From Hofstenia miamia (lineage: Eukaryota; Xenacoelomorpha; Acoela), in the NCBI GenBank assembly GCA_004352715.1, contig SCFE01000022.1, positions 1,517,140-1,581,139 of the forward strand: a DNA stretch of 64,000 nucleotides, in the 5' to 3' direction. A model generated the notes under the pieces. That model saw only the letters and a list, made by a program, of their open reading frames with translations, was not told where the DNA came from and did no database searches. Shown here piece by piece: positions 1-11,356 of the stretch. The position numbers and the translations under genes were made by a program. Within the stretch, counting starts at the first letter, position 1, and each line of letters opens with the position of its first letter.

Positions 1-2023
1 AACATTAAAAAAAATTTGGAATACCCCTAATATATATATATATATATATAAAGGCGTTCTAAATTGAAAGGCCACGCCATCCAGCGACTACGAAATAACT
101 TGGAGTCCTAATTTACACAAATTAAGGAATGTGTAAAAATCACACCAGTAACATACATTTCTATACTTTTGATGAACAGTTTAATTAATGAACACAAATC
201 GATTTATTCCGAATTTAATTTGCACAATTTTCTTTTAATACTGCAAGAATTACTATTAATAATAAGTATTGAGCTCCGTTTTAAAAAAATGTTTACAATC
301 GTTTTTGAAAATGCAAAGATGTCGACGAAGTTTTGAAAAACATTAATTAGTCTATTTTGACAATGGGCATCTGCTCGAACATTGAGTAGTTTTTTAAGAA
401 AACATACACGCATTGCTGAAAAATTTATCAAAGAATTAGATAGAAACTTAAGGCTTGTGTTCTTAATTCGTGAATGTATTCTTCTTTATCGGGAAAATCG
501 CAAGTACCTGTCATTGACCGAAATTTAAAGACATTAAATCCACAGACATAAATCAAAGCCTACTGTTCATTGTCTGATAATATGTGTACGTGGCAGTCAT
601 CAAGGATTTTCTTCAGCAGAAAGTGACAAATTGCAAAGAGAGCACGAATCTCCATTTGATGCAAACGTCAAGTCTTCAAAGCAAACTTTGCCAAATCGAT
701 TCGATGTGTGCAAAAACATTCCATTGCGGAAATGAAACAGTTGCCAACAGCTAAAGATTGCAAATGGCCAAAATTGGATTTTAAATTATCAGTTTAAAAA
801 ATTGCAAAAGATCATATTTGTGGCGAAAAGGGAAGGACGTTTCCCTCCAAAAAGAATTCTATTCTGCACACCAGGCATGTCATGAACTCAACTAATTTCG
901 CAAAATCGAAAAGAAACTGTAATGGCCAGTCATCGGATTCACGAATCTCTGCTCTTGTATTATCTCTAAAGTGATGTTGCTCACCCAAGCTACGAGTGCT
1001 TAGAATTCTCCGAAACTTAAGTACAATACCAAGAAATTTAGCAGTTGATCTTCATGAAGTTAAAGTGTTTTCAATTGAGAGCGGCTATAGTTTTCTCTGA
1101 AATCACATTCAAAACTAAAGAAACCTTTTGTCTTTCGATTTTGAGAAAAAAGAGGCGTAAATTTAACAAGCAATTCTTTTCGGAATTAAATAGGCGCACA
1201 ATATCATGTCATGAAGCTTTCTCAGTTACTGGATTTTCTAAACAAGCATCAAAAAAATCTAAAGATTGTGCATTTTCATTATCAAACAAGAGAAGGGAGC
1301 AATGATTTTCAGAGAATGGAGCCACCACTTTTCATGGAAATTCGGGTGTTATTGGAGCAAAAAAATTTCAGAATAATGAATATCGAACAATGCAAAGAAA
1401 TGTATGTATACATGTATAATAAAAAATTAGTCGAATTATGAATTACTTACTAAGAGCCCTGGGTATATTATTTTCTATATGCCGAGAAAATGGCTATCGA
1501 AATATTTTGTTAAAAGAAATATCAGTTGAATGATTAACAAAATGTCAACGAGAGAAAATCTCGTATACAATGTTACTAAGGTACTTTTCAGATAAACAGC
1601 ACAAATAAATTATGAATTTATAAAAATTTGAACTTATGATTAATTCTTCAAAATATTTTCATTTCAATATTCGTTTCGTTGTCTCTCCAATTGAGTAAAA
1701 CTTCGTTAACAGGATGTGAAACAATTTTGTCTACAGTTTTAGTTTTTTAGATGCTCTAAAACTCTGCTAAAATTTTACGTTTGATTGATAATAAAAATTA
1801 TTGATGTTACTTTTTAAAACTGTACTCTGCATGAACGTCAAAGTAGTTGTCAAATTTATTTGAAGTCAGTCTGAACAAGAGTTCATAAGCGCTTAATAAA
1901 GACAAATATAATCTACTAGTTTATTGATAATTTAAATCTCATTCATCATCTAATGTTTGAAACTTATGAATATATAGGTAACTGACGCAGTGCTAATTTC
2001 GTATTTTTACTAAATGTTTTTAG
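1..2023. other. upstream / intronic DNA before TFIIA exon
   Basis: No exon or known element could be assigned. There is a short (AT)n run at about 31-50. From about 480 to 1440 both strands carry broken open stretches with denser CpG than the surroundings, suggesting an eroded mobile element or pseudogene that I could not match to a family. The 3' part is intron sequence of the TFIIA gene, ending in the acceptor at 2022-2023. Confidence 0.4.
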
Positions 2024-2212
2024 AATGCATCCCAACAACAAACACAAGTTCCATCAACTGTAACTCCTAACATCATACAAGTAGATGGCTCCAGTGATTC
2101 CCTGTCCATTTCCTCTAACCATTCTGAAATTCTAAAAAATACAGTAAAAAATATCCCCGGCCAAATGGATGGAGCACATGATTCTTCGTCTGACGATGAG
2201 GTTGATGTTGAG
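2024..2212 (+). CDS. GTF2A1: TFIIA large subunit (alpha/beta precursor), penultimate exon
   Basis: Internal exon of the large subunit of general transcription factor TFIIA, which binds TBP on the promoter and stabilises it for RNA polymerase II initiation in the nucleus. The exon is 189 nt, phase 0 at both ends, with acceptor TTTTTAG before 2024 and donor GAG|GTATTA after 2212. It encodes 63 residues: a Q/T/S-rich linker, then IIQVDGSSDS, then an acidic SSSDDEVDVE tail. QVDG (2078-2089) fits the taspase-1 cleavage consensus at which animal TFIIA precursors are cut into alpha and beta chains, so beta would begin at the glycine encoded at 2087. It joins the 2524 exon in frame. Upstream exons, with the N-terminal four-helix region, lie outside the window or were not found. 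Confidence 0.9.
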
Positions 2213-2523
2213 GTATTATTTGTTATTTACAACTGTCTTTGTAGAGTATAACTTTGTAAATTTTCAAATAATTCATCATTTATGTTTGTAATCCCAATAA
2301 TGAAAATCATATTCTTGATTTCTCTGATTTCTTTTTGGCTGCCCATTTTAGGCTGTGGTAAAGGAGTGCTCAAGATAATAATATTTTTAATTAGCATTGT
2401 AAAAAAATTTTTTTAGGCCACGTGCTAATAATTTAATCATTAAAATTCTATACGCTTAATTTTTTTAATTTAAGCGAAAAGATCAAAAAATCGGTGTTTA
2501 AAATGAACTGATTCTGAATTTAG

Positions 2524-2790
2524 GTTAAAAATTCTTCTGATGACGACGACGACGACGATGAGGATGAAAAGGAGAGCAGTGGTGTAGAAGAAGCTCCGCT
2601 TAATTCTGACGACGACGTCAGTGAATCAGACCCACGTGAAGCATTCGACACAGAAAACGTAATCGTCTGTCAATTCGATAAAATCACCCGCAGTAAAAAT
2701 AAATGGAAATTTATTCTAAAAGATGGTATCATGAATCTTAACGGTCGTGATAAAGTCTTTCACCGTGGAATGGGCGAAGGCGAGTGGTAA
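2524..2790 (+). CDS. GTF2A1: TFIIA large subunit, terminal exon (beta chain C-terminus)
   Basis: Last coding exon of the TFIIA alpha/beta precursor. The acceptor TTTAG precedes 2524 and the frame runs 88 codons to TAA at 2788-2790. It starts with a run of seven aspartates in an acidic tract, passes a linker with EEAPLNSDDDVSE, then the conserved beta-barrel core: DTENVIVCQFDKI, then RSKNKWKFILKDGIMNLNGRD, ending MGEGEW. The order acidic tract, PLNS(D/E)DDVS, VCQ(Y/F)DK, KWKF.LKDG.MNL.G(R/K)D and a terminal tryptophan is that of metazoan GTF2A1. The end VFHRGMGEGEW differs from better-known homologues but keeps the final W. No frameshift or stop is seen, so this is an intact gene end. No canonical AATAAA was found close downstream. 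Confidence 0.95.
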   Translation, partial: VKNSSDDDDDDDEDEKESSGVEEAPLNSDDDVSESDPREAFDTENVIVCQFDKITRSKNKWKFILKDGIMNLNGRDKVFHRGMGEGEW

Positions 2791-4127
2791 ACCACGATGC
2801 CGGCCGTTACACTGAATTTTGTTATGTTTTAAAAATGTATTGAGTTTTCTAATGAATTTTAATTTATGGTGCATTGGTAGACCCGGTAATCATATTTAAT
2901 TTTGAAAGCCCTGAAATATTTATAGATGCCTTATTTTTTAAAATTTGTAAAGTGATATTACTCCACATAAATATTGATATAATCTCTGTTACTATGAAAT
3001 TTTCAAAATTTCACATACTTTCTTACGTTATTTCAAAATTTGATTGATGTTATTGAATAATGACAGTGTTTGGTAAGCTTGTCTCTAGAACAAAGTTTAG
3101 CACTTGAGTTAACATAATTAATTCAAAAATGAGGCAAGATGCGATAAAAATCCTAGCTTTGTAGGCAGCCAAAATTAAAAAAAAATATTTGTTCCTATTG
3201 ATTGTAGTTTTTCCGATATGTCAACAGAGAAATGACGTCTATGATCTTCTTATTGAGTTGGAACATTAATACTTTTACACAAAAAAATATCATTTACAAT
3301 ATGTTCAGTTTAAAGCATGCATATATAATGTAACATAGTATTATACATTTATTCGCATGTATTTTTTAGAAACCAAGTAGGTATTCTGAAGATTTTCATT
3401 AATTGATAATAGATTATAATTCGCACATTTTGACATATATATAAATAATGTACTCAGCGAAATAGTACCAACTCATGTTAATGACCGACTTCAACATTGA
3501 TTGACTATATAATTACAAATATTTCGAACTATAAAAATTCAACTATAATAGATTTTTTTATTTCCTGTACCAAATATCTGAAAAGGAAGGCAACCGAAGA
3601 GAAGAATTTGATATATTTTAGTAATTCTAAAAGATTGGCATAACTATTACGACACAAAGTCTATTAATGAGAAACTGTTTTTTCAATAGTATTTTGTAGC
3701 AATTACATAACAAACACTGATCCGTTGTAAAGAAGATCAAGTCGAAGAGAATTCCTGCTTGGAAATGTACAAGAATTATAGACCAATATCAATTTAACTG
3801 GAATTAATAAGATTTTAGACGATCGAATGGTTACTTTACAAAATACAATTTATTTAATCCAAAACATTTATCGACAATGAATGCTCTTTTGGATACAATT
3901 GAAGGCTGAAGACATATTCATAGATAGAAATGAAAATTTTTGATTTTAAAAATTATTCAATTCAATAGATCATAGAATATTAATTAAAAAAAATTGACAG
4001 ATACTTGTAATTTTGATTTCGTTCTTCACTAATTTTTTATTATTTAAATAATTTGGTTTACAAAATCAATATTGCAAAATAAAATAATTAAAAATAACCA
4101 AATTTGCAACTGGTTTGTTTTCTGATT
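2791..4127. other. TFIIA 3' UTR and intergenic AT-rich DNA
   Basis: The 5' part is presumably 3' UTR of TFIIA; its end is not marked by a canonical polyadenylation signal. The rest is AT-rich with no convincing exon or repeat structure. Confidence 0.5.
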
Positions 4128-4922
4128 TCATGGCGCATTGGGATGTATAATTCGTACATCAAAAATAGATTTTTGTAAAGGTACCCAAAACGATCTACAA
4201 GATAAAGTCAAGCTGAGTATTATCTTCAATGCTTCCATTAAATTTAATTTTTTCTCTTCAGTAAATTCTATTAATGAAGGCTCAATAGAAACAGCCTTAC
4301 AAACTGTAGATAATAGTTTAATTTCTAAATCTCTTACTCCATTATGTCTCGTGATAATGAAGCCCCCATGTTTGCATATCAGGGCATACTCAATGCTATT
4401 TGAAGCGCCACACTCACATTTTCGTGATAATTTAATTATTAGCATTTGATGATAAAGACTTATTCATCTTTGTTTAAGTAGAAACCAAGATTGCGTGATA
4501 GTGTAGTAGTTAGTTAAGTTGTTCCACAGAAGCAGTTATTAAAAAATAGACAATTTCTTTATTGTATTGAAGTAGCTTTTACGTATTTATCTAAGCAATT
4601 AGATTGTCGTCCCCTGTAGAACTAATCATTTTTATTAATAATAGCTTGTCTCAAATTTGCTATTAAAATTTATGAGTTACAATATTCAAGAGTTTCATTC
4701 TGTGTTGTCACTATGACTTCCCATGAAAAGACCATGTCTCGCTGCTGTTTGCTTAAAACACTTCTTAATGAAGACTTCAAGCAATTATGTATTTTATGTT
4801 CCAGTTTTCTTAATTCCATGATATTCTCGGGAACTCTGTCCATTAAAAATTTCCATTTACACTTTATTAATTTCAATAAAAACATTATACTAAAAAAAGA
4901 TATATTTCGCTCAACTTGAGCA
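4128..4922 (-). mobile_element. reverse-transcriptase element, C-terminal half (decayed)
   Basis: Read on the minus strand this is the distal half of a retroelement protein whose RT half lies at 5776-6415. In order: a KCKWKFLMDRVPENIMELRK segment (about 4850-4790), a segment ending LEYCNS around 4670, LSRNLGFYLNKDE (about 4490), the zinc-ribbon-like CECGASNSIEYALICKHGGF with ITRHNGVRDLE (4440-4340), and a closing FDVRIIHPNAP (4160-4128). The pattern C.CG..(8).AL.C..GGF..RHN..RDL ... FDVR..NP.AP is one I know from retroelement-associated proteins of invertebrates and fishes; I cannot name the clade. Several in-frame stops and shifts show that it is dead. The segment is separated from its RT half by a Penelope-like insertion. 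Confidence 0.75.
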
Positions 4923-5775
4923 TCGTCAATTTACAAATTTTCCCTCTAAATATGCATTCATTAATTAAAGACAAGATAAGATAAGATATTCTTTATTCAG
5001 ATAAACATTAACAATTACAAAAGGTATCATTATGTAATTAAACGTTGATTAGAGGTAATTTATGCTGATATTTTTGGTGTTAAAACTTGGTTGCATTGAT
5101 CTTATGTATATACTTTCGATTAATTTTAAATTTTTTGGCATGGTAGATCTTAAAATTTTGATGTCATAACTTAATCAATATTTTCTAGGTATTCTGATAT
5201 TCTTGACTTAGTTTCGTGTTATTTCATTCTTCTGCTTAGATGTCTGCTACTATATCCAATATAGTTCTCACCACAGGTGCATTTCATTTTATAGATAACA
5301 TTGGACTATTCGGATAACTTTTTCATTGATTTTAATTCTAGGTGTTGACTAAGGTTTGGCGTTGTATAAACAAATCTTACGTTTTCTTTTATATAATTTA
5401 TTTTTCTTATTTGATTAATCATATCTGTTGTGTGTTTACCTCTAAATTCAATTTTAAAAGTGTGTTCAAAATTATTCGAATATTTTCCTGTTTTGTTCAA
5501 TATTTCATCCATTATTTCTTTAATAAATTTTTTAACAAAATTACTTGGATATTCATTCTTCTTCAGATTCGACTGGAATTTGATTATTTCTTGGTTTATG
5601 ATGTTATAGGAACTTGAGACATCAAAAATTGCTCCTTTAATTAGTGCTATTTTGTATGCTACAGATGAATTAGAATTGAAATTTAATAAACTCCTGTTAA
5701 TATTCACGCTTAGAAAATGGAAAATATTTACATTTCCTAAGCATAGCATAAACTATATGAGGTTCAGTGCCTGCT
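4923..5775 (-). mobile_element. Penelope-like element, 5'-truncated, with GIY-YIG endonuclease remnant
   Basis: Minus-strand open stretch 5749-5306 carries the RT thumb typical of Penelope-like elements: FNSNSSVAYKIALIKG, then a helix-rich region ending NEYPSNFVKKFIKEI, then VRFVYTTPNLSQHLE. After a frame break near 5306 it continues at about 5300-5215 with MKCTCGENYIGYSSRHLSRR followed by MK(stop)HE. This is the GIY-YIG-like endonuclease core (C.C...YIG.(S/T).R.L..R...H) of canonical PLEs. The palm domain is missing, as expected from 5' truncation. A short AAGAT repeat near 4970-4990 may mark the 3' end. The piece interrupts a different RT element in the same orientation. Not coding-competent. 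Confidence 0.75.
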
Positions 5776-6415
5776 ATTTCAACCATTTTATCTTATCAAC
5801 ATTTTTTAATTTTTTTAGATCATGATGTTTTATGAAATGTTCTGATCCGATAGAAGCTCCCAGATATCTTTTTCCCTTCAAAATTATGTGACATATGGAA
5901 ATAGTTCTTTTGGTCTTTGAAAATTTAATGAATTTTTAACAAGCCATTTCAAGATTTGGGAAGTATCCATATTTAGAATCAAGATCATTTAGTATAGCCT
6001 ACCATTCCTTGACCTTTGTAAAGTTCCATTTTTTGAAGAATCATCTACGGACTATTTTTGATGGCATTGAATAATATTTAGGTCTTTAATAAGAGGCATT
6101 ATACTCAGGGCATAAAAAATCAATTGCTGATTTGTGACTTTGTCTTATTCCTTCCTTTGCAAGTAATTCCCTATCTCCTTCAAGCATCAATTTTTCTGGT
6201 GTACTATAAGCATTTATCATATACGTTGATAGTCGAGGGCATAGGTGTTGCAGATTTTTTAAGGCAGTTGCCCTGTTTAATCGACTAAAAGCTGTAGGTG
6301 CATCAACCATCAATATTGCTTCTGTACTCTCCGAATTGAAAATTTTAAGGGCAGCATGAAAACTGGCTTCTATTCCAGCTTCATGACCAGCTCATGTTTG
6401 CTGTACTACTGCTGA
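5776..6415 (-). mobile_element. reverse-transcriptase element, palm half (decayed)
   Basis: Minus-strand remnant of an RT. From high to low coordinate: VVQQT(stop)AGHEAGIEA, ILMVDAPTAFSRLNR (RT motif A type, near 6310), LQHLCPRLSTYMINAYSTPE, a frame change near 6110, YALSIMPLIKDLN, then a decayed catalytic box reading SVDDSS where (Y/F)ADDS is expected (about 6050), KVKEW, KYGYFPN and GKRYLGASIGSEHFIKHHDL. These motifs in this order belong to the same family as the zinc-ribbon end at 4128-4445. The catalytic YADD is altered and at least three stops or shifts are present, so this is a fossil. The 3' break coincides with the start of the Penelope-like segment. Confidence 0.75.
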
Positions 6416-7065
6416 TTCAACATAAATATCTTTCCTTAATAATGTGTTCCATATTTACTGACTTTACTAAAATAATTTTTGTGATAAACTTTTCAAAATG
6501 GCTGCCGTCTTCAGAGTTGCTAAAGCAAATGCAATCGCGCTTATAATAGAACCCGCTCTTCATTATGACATCAAATTCATTTGCATATGTGGTGTCACCT
6601 ACCAAGAAATTCATTGTTCTGCAACAACCTACTGTATAACAGGAGTAAATTTTATTCAACGGAATTCTCTTTCTCTGATCTTTGCATAGTATCAATCCGT
6701 GTACCTACCTAAAAGTAATGAAAACTGGCAATGTTTAGATACAGTAACTGAACCCAATGCAGTTATTGGTAAGTTCATAGAAGTTCTTATGTAAGTATAT
6801 ATTATTTCAATAGATACTATCTGAGATAAACTTATTGTGTTGCATACCTAAGCAGATGATAGATTATTCTATTTTAAATTTACTTACTGTTTGCTGAAGT
6901 CTTATAGTTCGAATGCACTTTGTTTGTTCAAATTAGTTTAAACTATTTCTTATTTAAAATTTTATAGTTTAATTGAATTTAAAAAGTTTAAATGTCATTT
7001 AAATGGTCAACACTGGTTCTCAGGAGAAGGTAAAATTTATTGAAAATGCAAGGTGTAATGCACGA
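6416..7065. other. unassigned DNA between retroelement and hAT element
   Basis: A minus-strand open stretch (6695-6417, 92 codons) is present, but I cannot connect it to the RT element in frame or recognise it. The rest is AT-rich and featureless. Confidence 0.4.
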
Positions 7066-7073
7066 CTAGCTAC

Positions 7074-8154
7074 CAGGGGCGGATGCAGAAAAATTTTTTA
7101 GAAGGGGCCCAATGTAAAATGAAATAGTAATTGCATAATTATGTACTAGGGAAGGCACAAAGTATTGAATTTGATTTTGATTGCTATGCACGGACTTTCC
7201 CGTCATGTACTGACTCCAAAAATGGAAATATAAAATTTGTTCAAATTTTAAGACTCAGCACATTTTTTTCAAGTTTCAAATTTCTTTTTAAGAATAGTAA
7301 GTTTTTTTGCGTTATGCACTACAAAATCGACCAAGTTTTAATGTATTTTCAATGGCATGAGATTAAAGAAATCACAAAGTTTTCACCTAATGATATGAGT
7401 GTTAAATATGTTGATAAAATTCAAGAAAATCAAGCAACCCAAAATTTTTTCTAAAATCAAAAACAATTCTAAATTTAAAAAAATAAATAAATATGCTCAT
7501 CTAATCTCATTAGTATTTTTTAAAAGTAAAATTTCTAGAAATTTTATGCTAAAATCAATATACCAACAGAAGAGAAAGGAATCCTAATTAAAAAAGTCAA
7601 TAGAAAATAAAATATAAATTATATTTTGTATAACATTAAATAATATTAAATATACGAGAGAACAGTTAAACAGAGAGATACCAATATATGAGACTGAAGA
7701 AGATATTGAAGAGAGTCAAATCAATTCTTGTGATGATAAAAATGAATAGCACGAATTCTTGCAAGAAAATAACGATTGGTGGAGAAATTATAAATTAAAA
7801 ATGTGATTTGTGTTAATTTTGGAAGAATAGAGAAGATCTACAATGATAATGAATATCAAACTTCAATTCAGTGTTTCTTCAGAAAGTCAGTGAGATACTG
7901 CATCATTTTATTTTCTCAACAGGGAAATATCAGTAATTTCACTTTTCATTAGATTGATGTATGATTTTGTAATTGTACATACCTAAAGGTAATTGTCATT
8001 TGACATCTTTGCAATTTATAAAAACACTTTCACTGTTTTGATTTATCCCATTTGACAGTACTACGGAATTTTCGTTTTTAATTATTATTGCATAATTTTA
8101 ATGAAATTTTCTTATTTTAGAGGGGCAACTCTACCCCCTCTGTATCCGCCCTTG
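7074..8154. mobile_element. hAT-type non-autonomous element, 1081 bp
   Basis: Ends are inverted: left caggggcggatgcag, right ...tgtatccgcccttg. Flanking octamers are ctagctac (7066-7073) and cttgctac (8155-8162), 7 of 8 identical, as expected for an old hAT 8-bp target duplication. No transposase was recognised inside; AT-rich filler. The element abuts a LINE fragment on its right. The same terminal sequence recurs at 23698. Confidence 0.7.
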
Positions 8155-8162
8155 CTTGCTAC

Positions 8163-8495
8163 GACTAGTTATGAAATGCTCAAAGCATTAAACAAACTAA
8201 AATCCGGTAAATCCAGTGAGCCCTCCAATATTCCCACATGGATACTTAAGGAAACCGTACACCTAATATATATTCTCTTAACTACATTTTTAATGAATGC
8301 ATTAAACCGAATCCCAGACTGCTTAAAAGAGGCACATGATACTACGCTTTTAAAAAAAATGATGAAATGAGTCTTTTATTATAGACCTATTTCAATCACG
8401 ACACCAATAAATATAGTTTTTTAAAAGCCTAATATTTAATCAAATGTTCGAATATATTAAAACACATATCCTGCATCACTGCTGTAGGTATTCAA
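8163..8495 (+). mobile_element. LINE reverse-transcriptase fragment
   Basis: Plus-strand frame reads ALNKLKSGKSSEPSNIPTWI then LKETVHLIYILLTTF, DCLKEAHDTTLLKK, and after a stop YYRPISITTPINIVF. LK.GK..(G/E)P..IP..(I/L)L, followed by P..WK/LKEA...L.KK and YRPISL, are the RT 1-3 blocks of non-LTR retrotransposons of CR1/L2/jockey type. Stops at 8368 and after the YRPIS block show that it is dead. The left side is cut by the hAT element at 7074-8154, which probably inserted into it. Confidence 0.75.
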
Positions 8496-9374
8496 GTAAG
8501 TTTTTATATTTAGTTATTGTTCTTCTTTTTTATCTTGTCTTTAACATCAAGTGATAATTAGTTCCATAATTATATACAATGATTGATAAAACATTTCTCC
8601 ATGATTTTTCCAAAAAGGTGCTCATGGAGCAAACATACTTTAAGGTTAAGCAAAAGTGAACAGAAAATTGCTAAATTTAAAGCTTGTAACCGCATTTTTC
8701 CTATATCAAACTTCTCTGCTTGCTAAAATTTGAATTTCTCATGAAGGTCTTACAAAACTTTGGGAAATCTTAATTGAGCCAATCTAGCTGACCTACAATG
8801 GCATTTTTAATTCATTTCTAATGAAAATAGGAGGTTGATTTTATTAACACACTTGCTGGACTTAGGAATAATGTACATATGTTGATTCTAAACAAGTTTT
8901 TAAACATGTTAAATTGAATTATTGCAATGCTGACGAAAGTTTGTATACATAAGAGACTTGCATCATTTGGAATTGCAGACAATAGCTGATGCCATCTCCT
9001 TTGCATTCTGATTGAGGTAGAATATTGTGCTACAGCGACCAATAAAAACGTTAGTTACCAAACATTGACAATTAAAGAATAAGATTGTAATGAATTGGCC
9101 AATTAATCTGAAAATGACATTTTTAAAGAAGCGGTCATTTTTTTATAAGTAAGCAATTAATATACTCAATTGTAAGTGTGTTGAGTTTGTCAGTGAATAA
9201 TTTCTACATACTTTATGATTAGTAAATAAATTCTGTTTAGCTATGAGCAATACCAGGTATTGTTAATAACAAATTTATTAGGTTGTTGACAACTATTTTG
9301 TGTTCATTTGACATAAATTGGTAGTTAGCAGTCAACTGAATTTGTCGGCAGCCATATTTTAGAATGTGTTGTCA
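8496..9374. other. AT-rich intergenic DNA
   Basis: No exon, repeat structure or RNA gene was seen. Confidence 0.5.
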
Positions 9375-9382
9375 TTCTTACA

Positions 9383-9822
9383 CAAGGCTGGCAAATAAAA
9401 AACTTTGGGTGTTTTAAACATGTTTTAAACACTGTTTTAAAACAGATCTTTTATTTCAATATTTTTTTTTCAAATTTTTTTTTCAAAATTAACTTAATCA
9501 CGGTGTGAATAGGCAAATGTTGTAATGTGATGTGATGTGACGTAATGTAATGCAAATATTATAAATACTTGATATATCAATATATGAACTCGTAGCAAGT
9601 TCTGCTGGTCTGGAAAGGCTTTTCAGCAGTATGGGTTTTATTCATGGAGACCTGAGGAACGGACTTGGCAAGGAAAAAATGAAGAAACTCACTTTTTGTC
9701 ATCAACTGTTAAAAATAAAAGTACATGTATTTTGAAAAAATAGTTTTGAAAAAAACATGTTTTAAAAGAATAAAACGTTTTAAGCGTTTTTTTTCAAAGG
9801 TTTTTGTTTTTTTCCAGCCCTG
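9383..9822 (+). mobile_element. hAT deletion derivative, 440 bp, perfect 8-bp TSD
   Basis: Bounded by identical octamers ttcttaca (9375-9382 and 9823-9830). Imperfect inverted ends: left caaggctggcaaataaaa, right ...tttttttccagccctg. The interior has T/A-rich subterminal repeats of the type gttttaaaac and a small piece of transposase (see 9586-9735). A related right-end motif (ttttttccag.c.accctg) occurs at about 18472-18492. Confidence 0.85.
9586..9735 (+). pseudogene. hAT transposase C-terminal dimerisation fragment
   Basis: Frame from about 9586 to TGA at 9733-9735 reads ELVASSAGLERLFSSMGFIH followed by LRNGLGKEKMKKLTFCHQLL. The S(S/A)A..ER.FS..(G/S)....LRNRL......L.F motif is the hAT family C-terminal dimerisation domain. 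Full hAT transposases are usually 500-700 residues; only about 45 remain here, directly inside the 440-bp element, so the catalytic core has been deleted. Confidence 0.8.
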
Positions 9823-10336
9823 TTCTTACACTAATATAAATATTGATTACGCAGACGAATTTGGCAACCTTGTAAGGTTGTGTAAACAATGCATTTGAAC
9901 GCAATTTAGTAAAGTATACGTTGAATCATTGCGAAATTTCAATACTCTTAGAGTGACATTAAATGCTGAATTTTTTTTCAAAATTAAAGTTTTTGAGATC
10001 AAGCTATACTCTCTAGAAGGATTGGAATTATTAATAATTATTGCCTAAAAATTTTTTGATGAATTTGGATAAGACGTCTTCTGCATTTCAAACGTTTGTT
10101 GTTTAAACTCGGTAATAGTAGAAACTTGATTTTAATAATGCAAGCATAACTTTCTCTAAAAGTAAAGGAAATTTTAACTTCCAAAAATTGGCATTATAGT
10201 TTGCATTTTATTCGAATCATTCGTGTAAAATAAGCAATGCATGAAAGAAATTCCTTTTGTAATTATTGGTACGTTCCTTTAGAAAAATTTGTATGTAAGT
10301 AAAAACTCTTAGTCTTTGTGATAATCAATAACTTAC

Positions 10337-10470
10337 ATTATCAAACCAAGATAAAACTCTTACACTTGGGGCTACCAAAGATCGGACTACCATTCAGTGT
10401 TAGTGAGAATGTTTATTAATTAGCGACATTATGAAATAAATTGTTAGTTGCAAATTGTTAATATACATGT
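10337..10470 (+). repeat. direct repeat, copy 1
   Basis: Starts ttacattatcaaaccaagat and contains attaattagcgacatt. A copy in the same orientation, with scattered substitutions, lies at 11357-11494, about 1.02 kb downstream. The pair brackets a Tc1 fragment. Confidence 0.75.
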
Positions 10471-10539
10471 ATGTATATACAGTATTGGAAATATGTACAC
10501 AAGAGCTGATTGGAAGGTTTTGGAGGTCTTCTTTGGCCT

Positions 10540-10745
10540 TCCGGAGTTTGGCTTGGGGGCAATGATGTTTTCAGAAGTGAAGCGTCTGATGATATCCCCG
10601 ACAGTGCTTCGAGGTCGCTCTACAAGTCGGACTATATTACGTTGACTAATCCCTTTCAATTGTTTGGAGATAATCAACTCGCGGAAGGCAAGAGGTACGT
10701 AACCAGGCATCATATATGCCGAAGAAAGACTGTTATTAGACATTT
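10540..10745 (-). pseudogene. Tc1-type transposase N-terminal (helix-turn-helix) fragment
   Basis: Minus-strand frame with FRELIISKQLKGISQRNIVR, RPRSTVGDIIRRF and PNSGRPKKTS. This is the paired helix-turn-helix DNA-binding region of Tc1-like transposases, ending in the GRPKK AT-hook-like motif. Only about 65 residues remain; the DDE catalytic domain is absent on the downstream side. The frame runs on into unrelated sequence. Remnant, not functional. Confidence 0.7.
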
Positions 10746-11356
10746 TCACAATAAATAGACTGAGAAACGCTCAACCAACGAAATTATTTACAGATTCTCT
10801 GATTTGGACGGAAGTGGCCGAATACATTTTTCGAAGAAAAGATGAGCTAACTACAAGCATTGTAGTATTTCTCCTTGAAATTTAAAATAAACATTGATAA
10901 TTATGCCTCAACATTGATGAATTCCTCTGCAACACCAAATCTAATTAAATAATACCTATGACATTCTTGGCGTCCATTTCTTAGAAATATTTATGACAAA
11001 TCATGGGTGGCCGAATTCTTTTTTCCAGTATGGTATTCCTGACCACTACTATACACAAATCAGTTAACTGGGCATTATATTTAATAAATCAAGCCATTTA
11101 ACAAAGATAAAATTATTCTGAAGAATTTACTTCATCACAGTTCTTACCACTTGGTATCTATGTATATGAATTAATGTAAATATGTATTCACAATTTTCAT
11201 AATTAAAACAAGTACCTGTTACCTATGATTTTATTTCCTACATTATATCATTTTCAGGGTTTTGCTGCTAAAATTGATGAGGAGTGAATTATCTTCTGAT
11301 TTTTGTCAAATAGCTTGGTAACAAGTATTTGCTCATACAATTATAATTAGTAGTAC

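Noticed and set aside
4138-4449. Plus-strand frame of 103 codons
   Set aside because: Antisense shadow of the minus-strand retroelement zinc-ribbon segment, which has clear motifs.
10448-10758. Plus-strand frames opposite the Tc1 fragment
   Set aside because: Antisense shadows of the helix-turn-helix sequence on minus.
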